DNA from: PALSA-1004 sp963829085
GTDB lineage: Bacteria; Pseudomonadota; Gammaproteobacteria; Burkholderiales; SG8-41
Direction: 5' to 3'
Assembly: GCA_963829085.1 (NCBI GenBank)
Contig: CAWHHJ010000004.1
Location: 457,200 to 521,199 of the forward strand
Length of the DNA stretch: 64,000 nucleotides
The notes beneath the pieces were generated by a model. The model was not told the origin of the DNA. It saw nothing but the letters and a program-made list of their open reading frames with translations, and made no database searches. A program made the translations under genes and the position numbers. This document shows positions 22,976 through 32,702 of the stretch, piece after piece (positions within the stretch are counted from its first letter, which is position 1; every line of letters starts with the position of its first letter).

Positions 22976-23934
22976 TCAGTCCGCGCGTGCGCCGGAATCC
23001 CTGACGACTTTCGTCCACTTTGGGATTTCTTTCTTTATATAAGCGCCGAACTCATCCGGCGTACCGCCGATCACTTCCGCGCCCAATGCCGCGAAGCGCT
23101 CACGGACATCGCGCTGCTGCAAAACCTTAGCGGTATCGGCGTTAATGCGCTGGACCATCGAACTCGCCGCGCCTGCCGGCATGACGATTCCGTGCCACGT
23201 CGTCGCTTCAAAGCCGGGCACGCCCGCTTCAGCAACGGTCGGCAACTCCGGCATTGCCGTCATGCGCTTAGCCGTCGTCACGGCGAGCGCACGCAGCCGT
23301 CCGCTTTGATATGCGGGACCACAGACAGCGAAGTCGCGAACATCAGTTGGTCCTGTCCCGCGAGCACATCATTGAGCGCAGGCGCGGCACCTTTATATGG
23401 GATATGAACGATGTCGACATGCGCCATGGCTTTGAATAATTCGCCGGACAGATGCGCCGCTGCCCCGCTGCCGGAAGACGCATAATTGAGTTGGCCCGGT
23501 TTCGCTTTTGCGAGCGCAATAAGCTCTTTCACGGAGTTGACCGGCAGAGACGGATGAACGACCAGAATGTTCGGCTGTGAGGCGACCAGAATCACCGGCG
23601 CAAAATCGCGCACCGGATCATAGGCGAGTTTGTTATAGAGCGCAGCGTTGGTCGCAAGGATGCTGTTGTTGCCTAACAAAAGAGTGTATCCGTCACCTGG
23701 CGACTTCGCCGTTATTTCGGCCGCGATATTGCCGCCTGCGCCGGCGCGATTGTCGATGATCACTTGCTCTTTCCACAGCTCTGACAGCTTCTGCCCCAGT
23801 AAGCGCGCGACAATGTCGCTCGGCCCGCCCGGTGTAAAGCCGACAATAAAGCGCACCGGCTTGTCGGGATAATCCGCTGCATGGACGCACATAAGCGCCG
23901 GACCGAGCAGTATCAACAACCACAACGTTTGCAT
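22976..23934 (-). CDS. Bug/TctC family periplasmic binding protein, frameshifted
   Basis: Secreted tripartite-tricarboxylate-type receptor. Signal peptide MQTLWLLILLGPALMCVHAA, then DYPDKPVRFIVGFTPGGPSD, QVIIDNRAGAGGN and VHIPYKGAAPALNDVLAGQ. One G appears to be missing in a GGG run near 23300, so translation leaves the frame after HIKA, just before the conserved GRLRALAVTTAKR; the rest ends VVRDSGARAD. The corrected length is about 319 residues. It lies between a ModA-like protein and another Bug gene, all in the same direction, consistent with one transport or sensing operon. Confidence 0.9.
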
Positions 23935-23971
23935 TGCTAGTGTTTCCTCTCTTCATTCTAGGGACCGCATC

Positions 23972-24963
23972 TTAATCAAGATTCGCAACCGGCGTCTTGA
24001 TCACTTTCGCCCAGCGAGCCACTTCGTGCGTCAGCCGCTCGCCGAATTGGTCCGGTGTGCTCGAAGCGGGCTCCGCACCAAGGCCTGAAATGCGCTCTCT
24101 GATGTCGGCCGCGGTCAGCGCTTTATTTATTGCCGCATTGAGACGATCGATGATCGTCCGAGGGGTTGCGGCCGGCGCCAGCACGCCGTACCAGTCATTG
24201 AGCTCGAAACCCGGATATCCGCTTTCGGCGATCGTCGGCACGTCCGGCAAGAGCGGCAGCCGCTTGCCGCTGCTCGCACCGAGCGCGCGCAGACGGCCTG
24301 ACTTGATATGCGCAAGCGATGCCGGTGTTGTCGTGAACATCATAGGCACTTGACCGCCGATTACATCTGTCAATGCCGGCGCCGCGCCTTTATATGGGAC
24401 ATGTACGACATCGATGCCGGTGGTGCTTTTAAATGATTCCATCGCAGATAAATCGCGCTCCCCGTTCCGCCCGACGCATAGTTGAGCTGGCCGGGCTTTG
24501 ATTTCGCGAGCCGCACGAGATCGCCGACGGTGCGCACTGGCAGTGAGGGGTGCACAACGAGCACGCTCGAGGACAGTGCAACCAGTCCGACGGGAGCAAA
24601 GTCTTTGAGACTGTCGTACGGCAGCTTTACACGCAGAGCCGGATTTGCGGCATGCGCCGGGTTTGCCATCAACAATGTGTAGCCATCCGGCGCGGCCCTG
24701 GCGACTAAGTCCGTGCCGATTATCGTGCCGCCTCCGGGTCGATTATCGACGACGATCTGTTGACCAAGTCCTTCGCCAAGGCGCGGTGCAATGATGCGCG
24801 CCATGATGTCGACACCGCCGCCTGGCGCATATGGCACGATCAGACGCACGGCTTTGACCGGGAACCCCTGCGCAAACACTGCCTGGATGCTGTAGGCGGC
24901 GCATGAACCGGACAAGATAAAAGCGACTAACGCCCGCTTGCTGAACTGATGACGCCTGATCAT
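23972..24963 (-). CDS. Bug/TctC family periplasmic binding protein, frameshifted
   Basis: Another secreted Bug receptor. The start MIRRHQFSKRALVAFILSGS gives a normal signal peptide ending near QAVFAQ; an upstream ATG at 24987 is possible. Hallmarks: FPVKAVRLIVPYAPGGGVD, QQIVVDNRPGGGTI and VHVPYKGAAPALTDVIGGQ. A missing base near 24448 shifts the frame between GSAIYL and AMESFKSTTG. The corrected length is about 330 residues. It follows the MmgE/PrpD gene with almost no gap, so the two may serve one substrate, perhaps a branched or cyclic carboxylate; that is inference from position only. Confidence 0.9.
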
Positions 24964-24988
24964 TACGTGCCTTTGATGATCGTGCATT

Positions 24989-26436
24989 CTAGACTACCAG
25001 CAAGTCGAGAAAGTCGATGATCGGCAAGACCGTCAGACGCTCACGGTCACTGAATGCGTCCAGAACCATGTGCGCTTTCTTGCTAGCGTAGGTCCGACTG
25101 ATGTTGTGCTCAAACTTGCGCATCAGCAACGGCAATGCTTCGTTCCTGCGTTGCGGATGGCCGATCGGATACTCGACCTCGACGCGTTCGCTCTGGCTAC
25201 CGTCTTTGAACGTAACGCGTACGGCGTTCGCGTTCGAGCGCCTGCGCGGATCGACGAAGCCGTTGCTGTAGCGCGCGTCTTCGCGCACGATCGTTTTGGC
25301 GCGTAAAGCGTCGATGCGCGGGTCGGCGGCCAGCATCATCTTCGTAATCCTTCGTCGTGATGTCGCCGAAGATCAGAGCAATTGAGATGATGTATTGAAG
25401 ACAGTGATCGCGCTCCGCAAAATTTTTTAGCGGTCCGGTGCGATCGAGATAGCTCAACGCGTATGCGTGCGTCCACAATTCGACGCGGGTGATATCATCG
25501 ATCCGATGCTTAACCAATCGATGCAGAATGACCGCCGCTTCGGCTGCGGTTTGCGCGTGAAATGCCGCCGGATAGGACAGCTTGAACTGCACGTTCTCCA
25601 TTACGTATGTCCCATATGCGCGTTCGATGCTGAACGGAGTGCCCGCACAATACACGTCGTAGAAGCCCCACGTCGGTGCAGTCAGCGCTGATGCATAGCC
25701 CATCTCACCCTTGACTGCCGTCATCGCAAGCCACACGCCACGGCTCGCGGCATCCGCGGAAGCCCACGATTTACGTGCACCCGTGTCCGCGCCGCGCCGG
25801 TATATCGCGAGCGGATGTCCATCGATCCACGCATTCGAGACCGCGTTCATGATATCCGCGCGGCTACCGCCGAGAAGGTGCGTGGCAATCGCTGCACATG
25901 CAATCTTGACCAGGATTACATGATCGAGCCGGTACTGCGTCGTATACGCGTTGGCGAGCGCCAGCACCCCCGCAATCTCATATGCCTTAATTGCGGAATC
26001 CAGTACCTCTGCAACAATAAATGGCTTGCGGCTATGTGCTGCGCGCTGCTGGCTCACCCAGTCACTCACGCAAAGTACAGGCCGCAAGCGTATCCGACGG
26101 GTGCACCACCGTTGCACCGTAAAACGTGTCGTTGTAATCAAGCCAGCGGATAAGGGCGCCGATGTTGAAGGTGGCTTCCACCGGATCAAGCACGAAGGAC
26201 GTGCCCGGCACGCGCGCGCCATGCGGGACAACGCTACCCGCTACCAAAGGGCCCAGCACGCTCGCACATTGCGGATTGGCGAGCGCAGCGCATGCGCAGC
26301 CGACACTGTCGAGCAGGCAGTAATACGCCGTCTCGCGCGCAACCGTGCTTCTTATCTGATAGTCAGCGACGTAATCAGCGATCTGAGAGATGACGGCATC
26401 AAAGCCCGAACGCCTTCGTACACCGCTGCGAATCAT
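24989..26436 (-). CDS. MmgE/PrpD family protein, two frameshifts
   Basis: Family of 2-methylcitrate dehydratases, cis-aconitate decarboxylases and related lyases. Recognisable segments: N-terminal helical domain (ETAYYCLLDSVGCACAALAN, residues ~36-55), SFVLDPVEATFNIGALIRWL and DYNDTFYGATVVHPSD, then NAVSNAWIDGHPLAIYRRG and the second domain with MENVQFKLSYPAAFHAQTA. Single extra bases near 26065 and 25345 split the frame into three; the corrected protein has 481 residues, normal for the family. No prpB or prpC is nearby, so this is more likely an accessory catabolic lyase than part of the methylcitrate cycle. It heads the operon leading into a Bug gene. Confidence 0.87.
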
Positions 26437-26464
26437 CCGCGGAACACAAGCTCAATCGCTGGCA

Positions 26465-26938
26465 CTACCTCGCAGCGACCGCGATTACATCCATCTCGAC
26501 CAGCATGCCGGGACGCGCAAGCTGGCTGATTGCGAGAAATGTATGTGCGGGGAGCGCAACGCCGGTGAACGCTTCGGCCCGGCACTTGTTGAGATCTTCG
26601 CGCGAGCGGATATCCGTCACGTATGAAGTCAGCTTCACGACATCGCCCATGCCAGCGCCATGTTGTGCGAGCAGTTTCCTGATCTTTTCATAAGCGTAGC
26701 GGCACTGCGCAAGGAAGTCGCTTTGATGCAGAATGGAACCATCTTTTTCCGCTTCAGCACCGACGCCCGCGAGAAAAATCATCTTGCCCGGTCCGGTTAC
26801 AGTAACGACTTCGGAAAAGCGTCCCTTCGTCCATTCGCTATAGTTGTAATTCTTCTTCTCGAATCCCGCGCCCGGCGTTTGCGCCAACGCCAGAGTGTAA
26901 AACGCAATCAATGCGCATGACGCTATGAGTCTCGACAT
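26465..26938 (-). CDS. Secreted RidA/YjgF-family protein lacking the catalytic arginine
   Basis: RidA-fold protein (157 residues) with an N-terminal signal peptide, MSRLIASCALIAFYTLALAQ, so it is probably periplasmic, unlike cytoplasmic RidA. The fold is clear from QCRYAYEKIRKLLAQHGAGM, VVKLTSYVTDIRSREDLNKC and PGMLVEMDVIAVAA. In true RidA deaminases the motif PAR(S/T) provides an Arg that binds the imine carboxylate; here the corresponding position reads PAHT. Enamine/imine deaminase activity is therefore doubtful. It lies just upstream of PrpD on the same strand, separated by 28 bases, so it is probably in that operon. Confidence 0.86.
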   Translation of the reverse strand: MSRLIASCALIAFYTLALAQTPGAGFEKKNYNYSEWTKGRFSEVVTVTGPGKMIFLAGVGAEAEKDGSILHQSDFLAQCRYAYEKIRKLLAQHGAGMGDVVKLTSYVTDIRSREDLNKCRAEAFTGVALPAHTFLAISQLARPGMLVEMDVIAVAAR

Positions 26939-26990
26939 CGCCAGTCCCTCACGTTTGAATGAAATCTTGCCGAATGGTCCTGCAAACCGT

Positions 26991-28065
26991 TTATTTCACT
27001 GTCGACGTTCCGCGCGAAATATTCTTTTCCGAATTGAAACAAACCGGCTCTCGATAGACACGCGACACCGTAACCAGGTTGGGCATCTCATCCTTCAGTG
27101 CCTGGAACAGCGGTTCGGTCGGCCGCCACAAATTGTCATACGGTCCGTCGTGATGCGCCGGCATGTAGACATCCGGCTTGTACGTGCGTATGTGCTCGAA
27201 CGCCTGCTCGACTGTCAGCGGCTGCAAGAACGCCGCGGATACGGCCACCAGTGCGAGGTCCACGCGCCCGACGCGCTGCATGGCGGCTCTTTCGTACTCG
27301 GTGATGCGACCGCCGCTGTCCCGGAACATGATGCGAAACCCGTTATCGAGCGTAATCAGGAATGCGATCGTGCCTTCCGCGATTACTCGCTTATCACTCG
27401 TGCCGCGCGAGCGTATCTCCGCGCGTTCGGCAACTTGAGCGGGAGTCGCTTTGGGGCCGACCGCCTTGAGCGCATGGTCGAACGCTTCGACCACCTCACC
27501 GGGCGGCTCGCCGTGGCGGCCGAGTATGGGTTCGACCTTGAAGCCGCGAAATTCGAGCATCTCGCCGCCGCGTCCGGTGACTGTCTTGACCTGTTTCGGA
27601 TCGATCGATTGCGTGAGAAGCTTTTCGGTGGTCACCGGCGCGCCAACAACAACAGCATGCGTGCGACTGCCCACCGATGCAGCATCGGACATGTGATCGA
27701 CGTGCCCGTGTCCGAGCAGAATTACATCGGCGCGTTTCACATCCGCTGCCTTGAAACCAAGCGGCGGATACATGCTGCCACGGTCGAAGTACCGTGTCGA
27801 GCAATAATATCTGTCCGTTGTAAACAAGCTCGAAATTCGCATAGCCTGTCCAGCGCACAGCGAGCGTTTGCGGATTGCGTGGAAACGCGCCGCCGGTAGA
27901 AACAAGAACCGGCGCCTGGCAGGCCGCATCGACCGGCTCCGTGGCGAGCTTCATATCTCCTTCGTCAACCCCGCGTGGATCGGCGAAAGGCCTGGCCACA
28001 GCGACACCGGCACAGCACAGAAGTAACAGACAAACGAGCGCACGGATGCGGGCTGGCTTTTTCAT
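26991..28065 (-). CDS. Secreted metallo-beta-lactamase-fold hydrolase, frameshifted
   Basis: Metallo-hydrolase with a signal peptide (MKKPARIRALVCLLLLCCAG, cleaved after AVARPF or nearby). The zinc motif GHGHVDHMSD is of the HxHxDH type, and a later conserved His occurs in PAHHDGPYDN. One extra base near 27792 breaks the frame after LLLDT; the second frame resumes at YFDRGSMYPPLGF. The corrected length is 357 residues. The general layout (EFRGFKVEPILGRHGEP, FLITLDNGFRIMFRDSGG) resembles UlaG/YcbX-like or lactonase-like members, but the substrate cannot be told. It is divergent from a Bug gene across a 195-base gap, which probably carries promoters for both. Confidence 0.83.
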
Positions 28066-28260
28066 CGGAGGTTTTCCCTAGGGCAGTGGTTCTACCACTG
28101 ATAACGGTCTTTGATTTCTTTGGGAGCGATGCGCGTGTCGTTGAATTATTGCATGGGCGCAGTGCAATCACCATGCGCAGTCGGCGGCAGCACAGCAGCG
28201 GTCATTTGACAGCGATTACGTCTACGGTAATCTATCGGCTCTTCATGCGGAGAATCGCTT

Positions 28261-29271
28261 ATGGTGATGCCTTGCGCTGATCGCGTTAGAACCGGCTGTG
28301 TTGCGATGTGCACAGCTGCTGCTTGCTGTCTAACAACGAATGTCGCCGCGCAAACTCCTGCACCAGATCTGTCGCAAGTGTTGCCGGCAAAACCCATGCA
28401 GATCATCGTTGCAAATGCGGCCGGCGGTCCCGCGGACTTCATTGCGCGGGTGATATCGCCCAGGCTGGGCGAAGCACTCCGCCAGAACGTCATTGTCGAT
28501 AACCGGCCGAGCGCAAACGGCGTCGTCGCGTCCGAGTATGCGGCGCGTTCGACGCCGGACGGTTCGATTATCGCCGTCGGTAACAGCGGTACGCACGCCA
28601 TCAACTACTCACTCTACAAAAAACCCACCTACGATCCGGTCCGCGATTTCTCAGCTATTACCGAAGTAGTCAACGGCAGCCTCGTGCTCGTCGCACACCC
28701 GCGTGTGCCGGCGAATTCGGTGCGTGAATTGATTGCGGAGGCCAAAAAGGCGCCCGGCAAGCTCAATATAGCGGTCGCGGGCGCCACCGGCGAAGTGGCA
28801 GGCAACGCCTTCAAGCAACAGGCGAAGATCGACCTGAACAATGTGCCTTACAAAGGCGGCGCACCTGCGGTGATCGCTGTCATATCGGACGAGTCACAAC
28901 TCGTGCTCACGAATCTTTCCGGCGTTGCGACACAGGTCGAAGCCGGCAAACTTAAGATACTGGGCGTTACCGGCGCGCGACGCGATCCGCAACTGCCGAA
29001 TGTTCCGACGTTCGCCGAGAATGGACTCGAAGGCTACGAAGTGGAGATGTGGTACGGTCTGTTCGCGCCTGCAAAAACACCGCAAAAGGTCGTGCATGCG
29101 CTGCAGCGAGAAGTGGCGCACATTGTAAACATGCCGGACATCAGGGAAAGATTCGTAACCGGCGGCTACGAAGTCGTCGCAAGCACTCCCGAACAGTTTG
29201 CGCAGCGCGTCAAACGCGACACTGACAAATACCGGAAGATCATCCTCGATTCAGGCATGCAGCAGGAATAG
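28261..29271 (+). CDS. Bug/TctC family periplasmic binding protein
   Basis: Intact 336-residue Bug receptor. N-terminal signal region with a hydrophobic stretch (VAMCTAAACCLTTNVAAQ), then PAKPMQIIVANAAGGPADFI, QNVIVDNRPSANGVV and LNNVPYKGGAPAVIAVISDE. It ends YRKIILDSGMQQE. The second ligand-loop contains GVTGARRDPQLPNVPTFAENG. An alternative start six bases downstream (MPCADRV) is possible. It is convergent with an M20 peptidase gene downstream and divergent from a secreted metallo-hydrolase; no permease genes are near. Confidence 0.93.
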   Translation: MVMPCADRVRTGCVAMCTAAACCLTTNVAAQTPAPDLSQVLPAKPMQIIVANAAGGPADFIARVISPRLGEALRQNVIVDNRPSANGVVASEYAARSTPDGSIIAVGNSGTHAINYSLYKKPTYDPVRDFSAITEVVNGSLVLVAHPRVPANSVRELIAEAKKAPGKLNIAVAGATGEVAGNAFKQQAKIDLNNVPYKGGAPAVIAVISDESQLVLTNLSGVATQVEAGKLKILGVTGARRDPQLPNVPTFAENGLEGYEVEMWYGLFAPAKTPQKVVHALQREVAHIVNMPDIRERFVTGGYEVVASTPEQFAQRVKRDTDKYRKIILDSGMQQE

Positions 29272-29354
29272 GCGTGATACGGCCGCCACGGAGCCGGCGC
29301 GCATGACGCAGGCGCTCTCGGCGGCCCAAACGTTGCCGCATCGCGAATGGCTGC

Positions 29355-30860
29355 TTACTGAAAGCGCGGTGTCTTGTTCAAATAGTACTTGCGCATTTCC
29401 GGCCGGAATTTCTCCATCATGTCGCGATTCGTGTCCAGCGGCGGCTTTGCGTCGGCCGGCATCAGTGAAAAATATTTCGAATCTTTTGTTGCCCGGTCAA
29501 ACTCTGCGCGACTTGTATTAAGTACTTCAGGCGTGGTCAGCAAATCCAGCAGCGTCGCGGCCAGCACCTTGGCGCCGGCAACTTCGCCTTTGTGCGCGAT
29601 CGAGCTGGTGGGCGTAACGCCCGCCTGCCAGTTATGCGGAGCGACGCCGGGCACGCGGGACGGAAAATTGAAGATGCCGCTCGGCACATTCCAGGTGACA
29701 TCTCCGTTGTCATTTGATGAGTATGCTTGCGACCGATCGCCGGTGACGGACGGTGCAGTAATCAGGCCAACTGCCTTCACGCCGAGGGAGGTCTGAAAGT
29801 CCTGCGCGAACTTGATTTCGTCATCACTCCACTTCGGATGACCAACGATATCGATATTCTTTTGCAGTGCTTCGCCCAGCGCGCGATTACCGAGTTGCGG
29901 CCACGCTGAGGCGACGTATTCCATATCGTAGGTCGTACCTGTCATCAGCGCTGCCCCTTTTGCGATGTTGACGAGCTTGTCGAAATTGTCCTTTGCCGCA
30001 GGTCCGCTCGAGTCGCGCACATACCACCAGATCTGCGCAAGATCCGGAATCACGTTCGGCTGAATGCCACCCATCGTAATAGTACGGTGGCCGCGATACG
30101 TGGGGCGCAAGTGCTCGCGCAGCTTGTCGAAACCGATGCTCATGAGCTCGACCGCATCGAGCGCGTCCTTGCCTTCCCAGGGAGCGACTGCGCCGTGCGC
30201 GGTTTTGCCGTGGAAGGTGAACTTCGCGCTGATTGCCGCATAGTTCTGCAATCCGTAGCCGGTCGCCAGGCTGTCGCCGATATGAACCAGGATCGCCGCG
30301 TCGGCATCTTTGAAATAGCCCTCGCGCACGAGGAATGGACGACTGATAAGCTGTTCTTCGGCAGGACCGAAAGACAACGCGATAGTCCCCGGTAGCTTAT
30401 AGCGCTCCATTGTTTTCTTCAGCGCATAGGCGGCAGCGACCGCGACGGCGCCATGCGTGTTATGACCTTCCATGTGTCCGGGGGCGCCGGGAATCATCGG
30501 CTTGCGCGGAATGCTGCCCGGCGTCTGCGATCCTTCAGGCAGCGCGTCAATCTCCGTCACGATGACGAGCTTCGGCTTGCCGCTCCCCCATTGCGCCCAT
30601 ATGTTGGTGGGCATCCCTGCGCCGCCCTGCTCGACCTTGAAGCCGATATCTTCGAGCGTCTGCTTGAGAAACCTGGCGCTCTCGAATTCCTGCATGCCAA
30701 GCTCGCCGAAATAGTCGAGCGAGTCGCCGACCACGGCGATGGGCTCCGCATTGCGCTCGATTGCATCGAACGCATACTGCTTCTGCTCGCTGCTTGCCGC
30801 ATGACACGCAGTAGCTATGATCAGAACGAGCAAAGGAATGATACTGATCGTGCGCTTCAT
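29355..30860 (-). CDS. Secreted M20-family metallopeptidase/amidohydrolase (AbgB-like)
   Basis: Zinc-dependent amidohydrolase of peptidase family M20, closest in form to aminobenzoyl-glutamate hydrolase subunit B. The 501-residue product starts MKRTISIIPLLVLIIATACH, a signal peptide with a possible lipobox-like ATAC. Metal and catalytic motifs: VTEIDALPEG, GHMEGHNTHGA, and FGPAEEQLISR with the catalytic/ligand Glu pair. The dimerisation (lid) domain begins with KFTFHGKTAHGAVAPWEGKD. The usual Cys of the ACGHN motif is absent (MEGHN). The following gene upstream is an SDR fragment 13 bases away, suggesting an operon. An amide-bond substrate in the periplasm is inferred. Confidence 0.88.
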   Translation of the reverse strand: MKRTISIIPLLVLIIATACHAASSEQKQYAFDAIERNAEPIAVVGDSLDYFGELGMQEFESARFLKQTLEDIGFKVEQGGAGMPTNIWAQWGSGKPKLVIVTEIDALPEGSQTPGSIPRKPMIPGAPGHMEGHNTHGAVAVAAAYALKKTMERYKLPGTIALSFGPAEEQLISRPFLVREGYFKDADAAILVHIGDSLATGYGLQNYAAISAKFTFHGKTAHGAVAPWEGKDALDAVELMSIGFDKLREHLRPTYRGHRTITMGGIQPNVIPDLAQIWWYVRDSSGPAAKDNFDKLVNIAKGAALMTGTTYDMEYVASAWPQLGNRALGEALQKNIDIVGHPKWSDDEIKFAQDFQTSLGVKAVGLITAPSVTGDRSQAYSSNDNGDVTWNVPSGIFNFPSRVPGVAPHNWQAGVTPTSSIAHKGEVAGAKVLAATLLDLLTTPEVLNTSRAEFDRATKDSKYFSLMPADAKPPLDTNRDMMEKFRPEMRKYYLNKTPRFQ

Positions 30861-30873
30861 ATCGGTCTCCCCA

Positions 30874-31100
30874 TCAGGCGCCGCCTGTCCCCGTAACGCT
30901 CGTGCCGCCGCATACGAACAGCGCCTGGCCCGTAATGTAGCCGCTATCTCGATCGAGCAAAAAAGCCACGGCACGCGCTATATCGTCGGGCGTGCCGACT
31001 CTTTTGACCAGTATGCCGTCGATCACCGTCTGGCGTTTTACGCTGCCCTCCGGATGACCGCGGTTGAACAAATCGCTCGCGACCGGCCCCGGGACAACGG
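30874..31100 (-). pseudogene. C-terminal fragment of a short-chain dehydrogenase/reductase
   Basis: About 75 codons encode the end of an SDR: AVVPGPVASDLFN (the usual PG motif after the active site), RVGTPDDIARAVAFLLDRD and SGYITGQALFVCGGTSVTG. The Rossmann glycine motif and the YxxxK active site, roughly the first 170 residues, are missing: reading upstream, homology stops near 31100, exactly where an unrelated GGDEF-EAL gene begins on the other strand. No stop or frameshift explains this, so the gene is either cut by a rearrangement or by a false assembly join. Confidence 0.8.
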
Positions 31101-32173
31101 CACACCATCGGCCGGCTGGGCGGCGATGAGTTCACCTTGATCGTGGAGCAAGCGGAGGAGCCTCTGCAGCTGGAGCACGTCGCAGAGAAGATCCGGGCTG
31201 CTCTGAGCGCGCCGCTGATGGTCGATGACCAGGAGATCTACTTGAATGCCAGCATCGGACTGTCGGTCTATCCGCGCGATAGCGAAGACGCCGAACAACT
31301 GCTGAGCAACGCCGATACCGCGATGTACCGGGCGAAGAGCCAGGGCGGCAATGGCCATTTGTTCTACTCACCGGAGATGACGTCCAAGTCGGCGGGGCGG
31401 CTGAGTCTCGAAGGCGAGCTACGCCATGCGCTGGATCGCGACGAGTTCGTTCTGCACTACCAGCCCACGTTTGCTGCGGCAACGCGCACGATCGTGGGCG
31501 CGGAAGCACTGGTCAGGTGGAACAGCCGCAGGGGCATGGTGGGGCCCACGGAATTCATTCCGATCGCGGAGGAGACCGGCCTGATCTTCGAGCTCGGTAA
31601 CTGGGTCATGCTCAATGCGTGCATGCAGGCGATGCAATGGCAGCAGTCCGGGCTGCCGCCGCTGCGCGTGGCAGTGAATCTCTCGGCACGGCAGTTCATG
31701 CAGAGCAACTTGCTCGACACGATTTCAGGTGCATTGCGCAGGACCGGACTCGCGCCGGAGCTCCTCGCGCTCGAGATTACGGAGAGCATGCTGATGTATC
31801 AGCATGAGTCTATCGCGGAGACGCTGTCGCGCCTGAGCAGCCTGGGCATTCGCATCGCCATCGACGACTTCGGTACGGGCTATTCCAGCCTCGCGTATCT
31901 CAAGCGCTTCCGCGTCCAGGAGCTCAAGATCGATCGCTCGTTCGTCCGCGGCGTGCCGGATAACGCAGATGATGCGGCAATCGTCACCGCGATCGTGTCG
32001 ATGGCCAAGAGTCTGGGGCTGCGGTTGATCGCTGAAGGCGTGGAGACCGAAGCGCAGCTGCAGTTTCTGCAAGAGCTGGGTTGCGATACGGTACAGGGCT
32101 TTCTGCTGGGAAAGCCGGAGGCGCCGCGCAGTTCATCGAGCGATTCATGCGGCCGGACGACCCACTTAGCTAA
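31101..32173 (+). pseudogene. 5'-truncated GGDEF-EAL cyclic di-GMP protein
   Basis: The homology begins abruptly at IGRLGGDEFTLIVEQ, that is, in the middle of a GGDEF domain, with no start codon or N-terminal sensor part. The rest of the GGDEF domain (ASIGLSVYPRDSEDAEQLL, ADTAMYRAKSQGGNGHLFYS) and a full EAL domain follow, with AEALVRWNSRRG, ALEITESMLM, DDFGTGYSSLAYLKRFRV and the final GFLLGKPEA. A base is missing near 32120: the true ending, AAQFIERFMRPDDPLS, lies in another frame and stops at 32173. The catalytic motifs are all present, so the parent was probably functional; the truncation coincides with the SDR truncation on its left. Confidence 0.85.
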
Positions 32174-32702
32174 CGCAAATCCGACGCGCAGGAAGGCGGG
32201 CTTGGATGGCGCGTGCAAAGGCGAAAGAACTTCAAAAGCGAGCCGGCAGGCGGGTGCCTTCGGCTCGCGTGTCTTTGCACGTTACTCATCCGCCGCCGCG
32301 CTTTCCTGCACGTTCATCGGCGTGCCGTCGGGAGGATTACAAGGATCGCCACTTGGTCGGGTTCCTGGAAGTATCCGCGGTCGAACCGAGCCGCCGTCTC
32401 GTCGTCGAGAATTGCAAGTCCATCCGGATCCTGGTATACCCCATCGCCTAGCAGGACGTTCTAGCAGCACTCCGGTCTGGAGTGTCCTCGAGTTACGACT
32501 ATCCCCGGGAACAGTCGCATTGTTCCAGTTGCACCGATGCTGCACACACGCGTCGGCATCGGTATGCGATCTGTAATGGCTATCCTGCTACTATGGTGAG
32601 ATAAGAGGCGTGCTCCTGAGCCTCGAACGACAAATTTTGAAGAACCGGTCGCGAGCCGACTCACCACGGACTGGTGCGTCTTGTTCTGCCGGGAGGCGAG
32701 CC
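32174..32702. other. Long intergenic region upstream of the TPS exoprotein
   Basis: These 529 bases contain short open frames on both strands, but none shows a recognisable domain or codon pattern like that of the neighbours. The right end carries a good ribosome-binding site (GGGAGGCGAGCC before the ATG at 32703). No confident promoter, riboswitch or repeat was found. A long leader for the downstream exoprotein is possible. Confidence 0.4.

Noticed and set aside
32206..32464. Small overlapping plus-strand frames upstream of the exoprotein
   Set aside because: Arg/Pro-rich, no family resemblance, overlapping in two frames; not supported as a gene.
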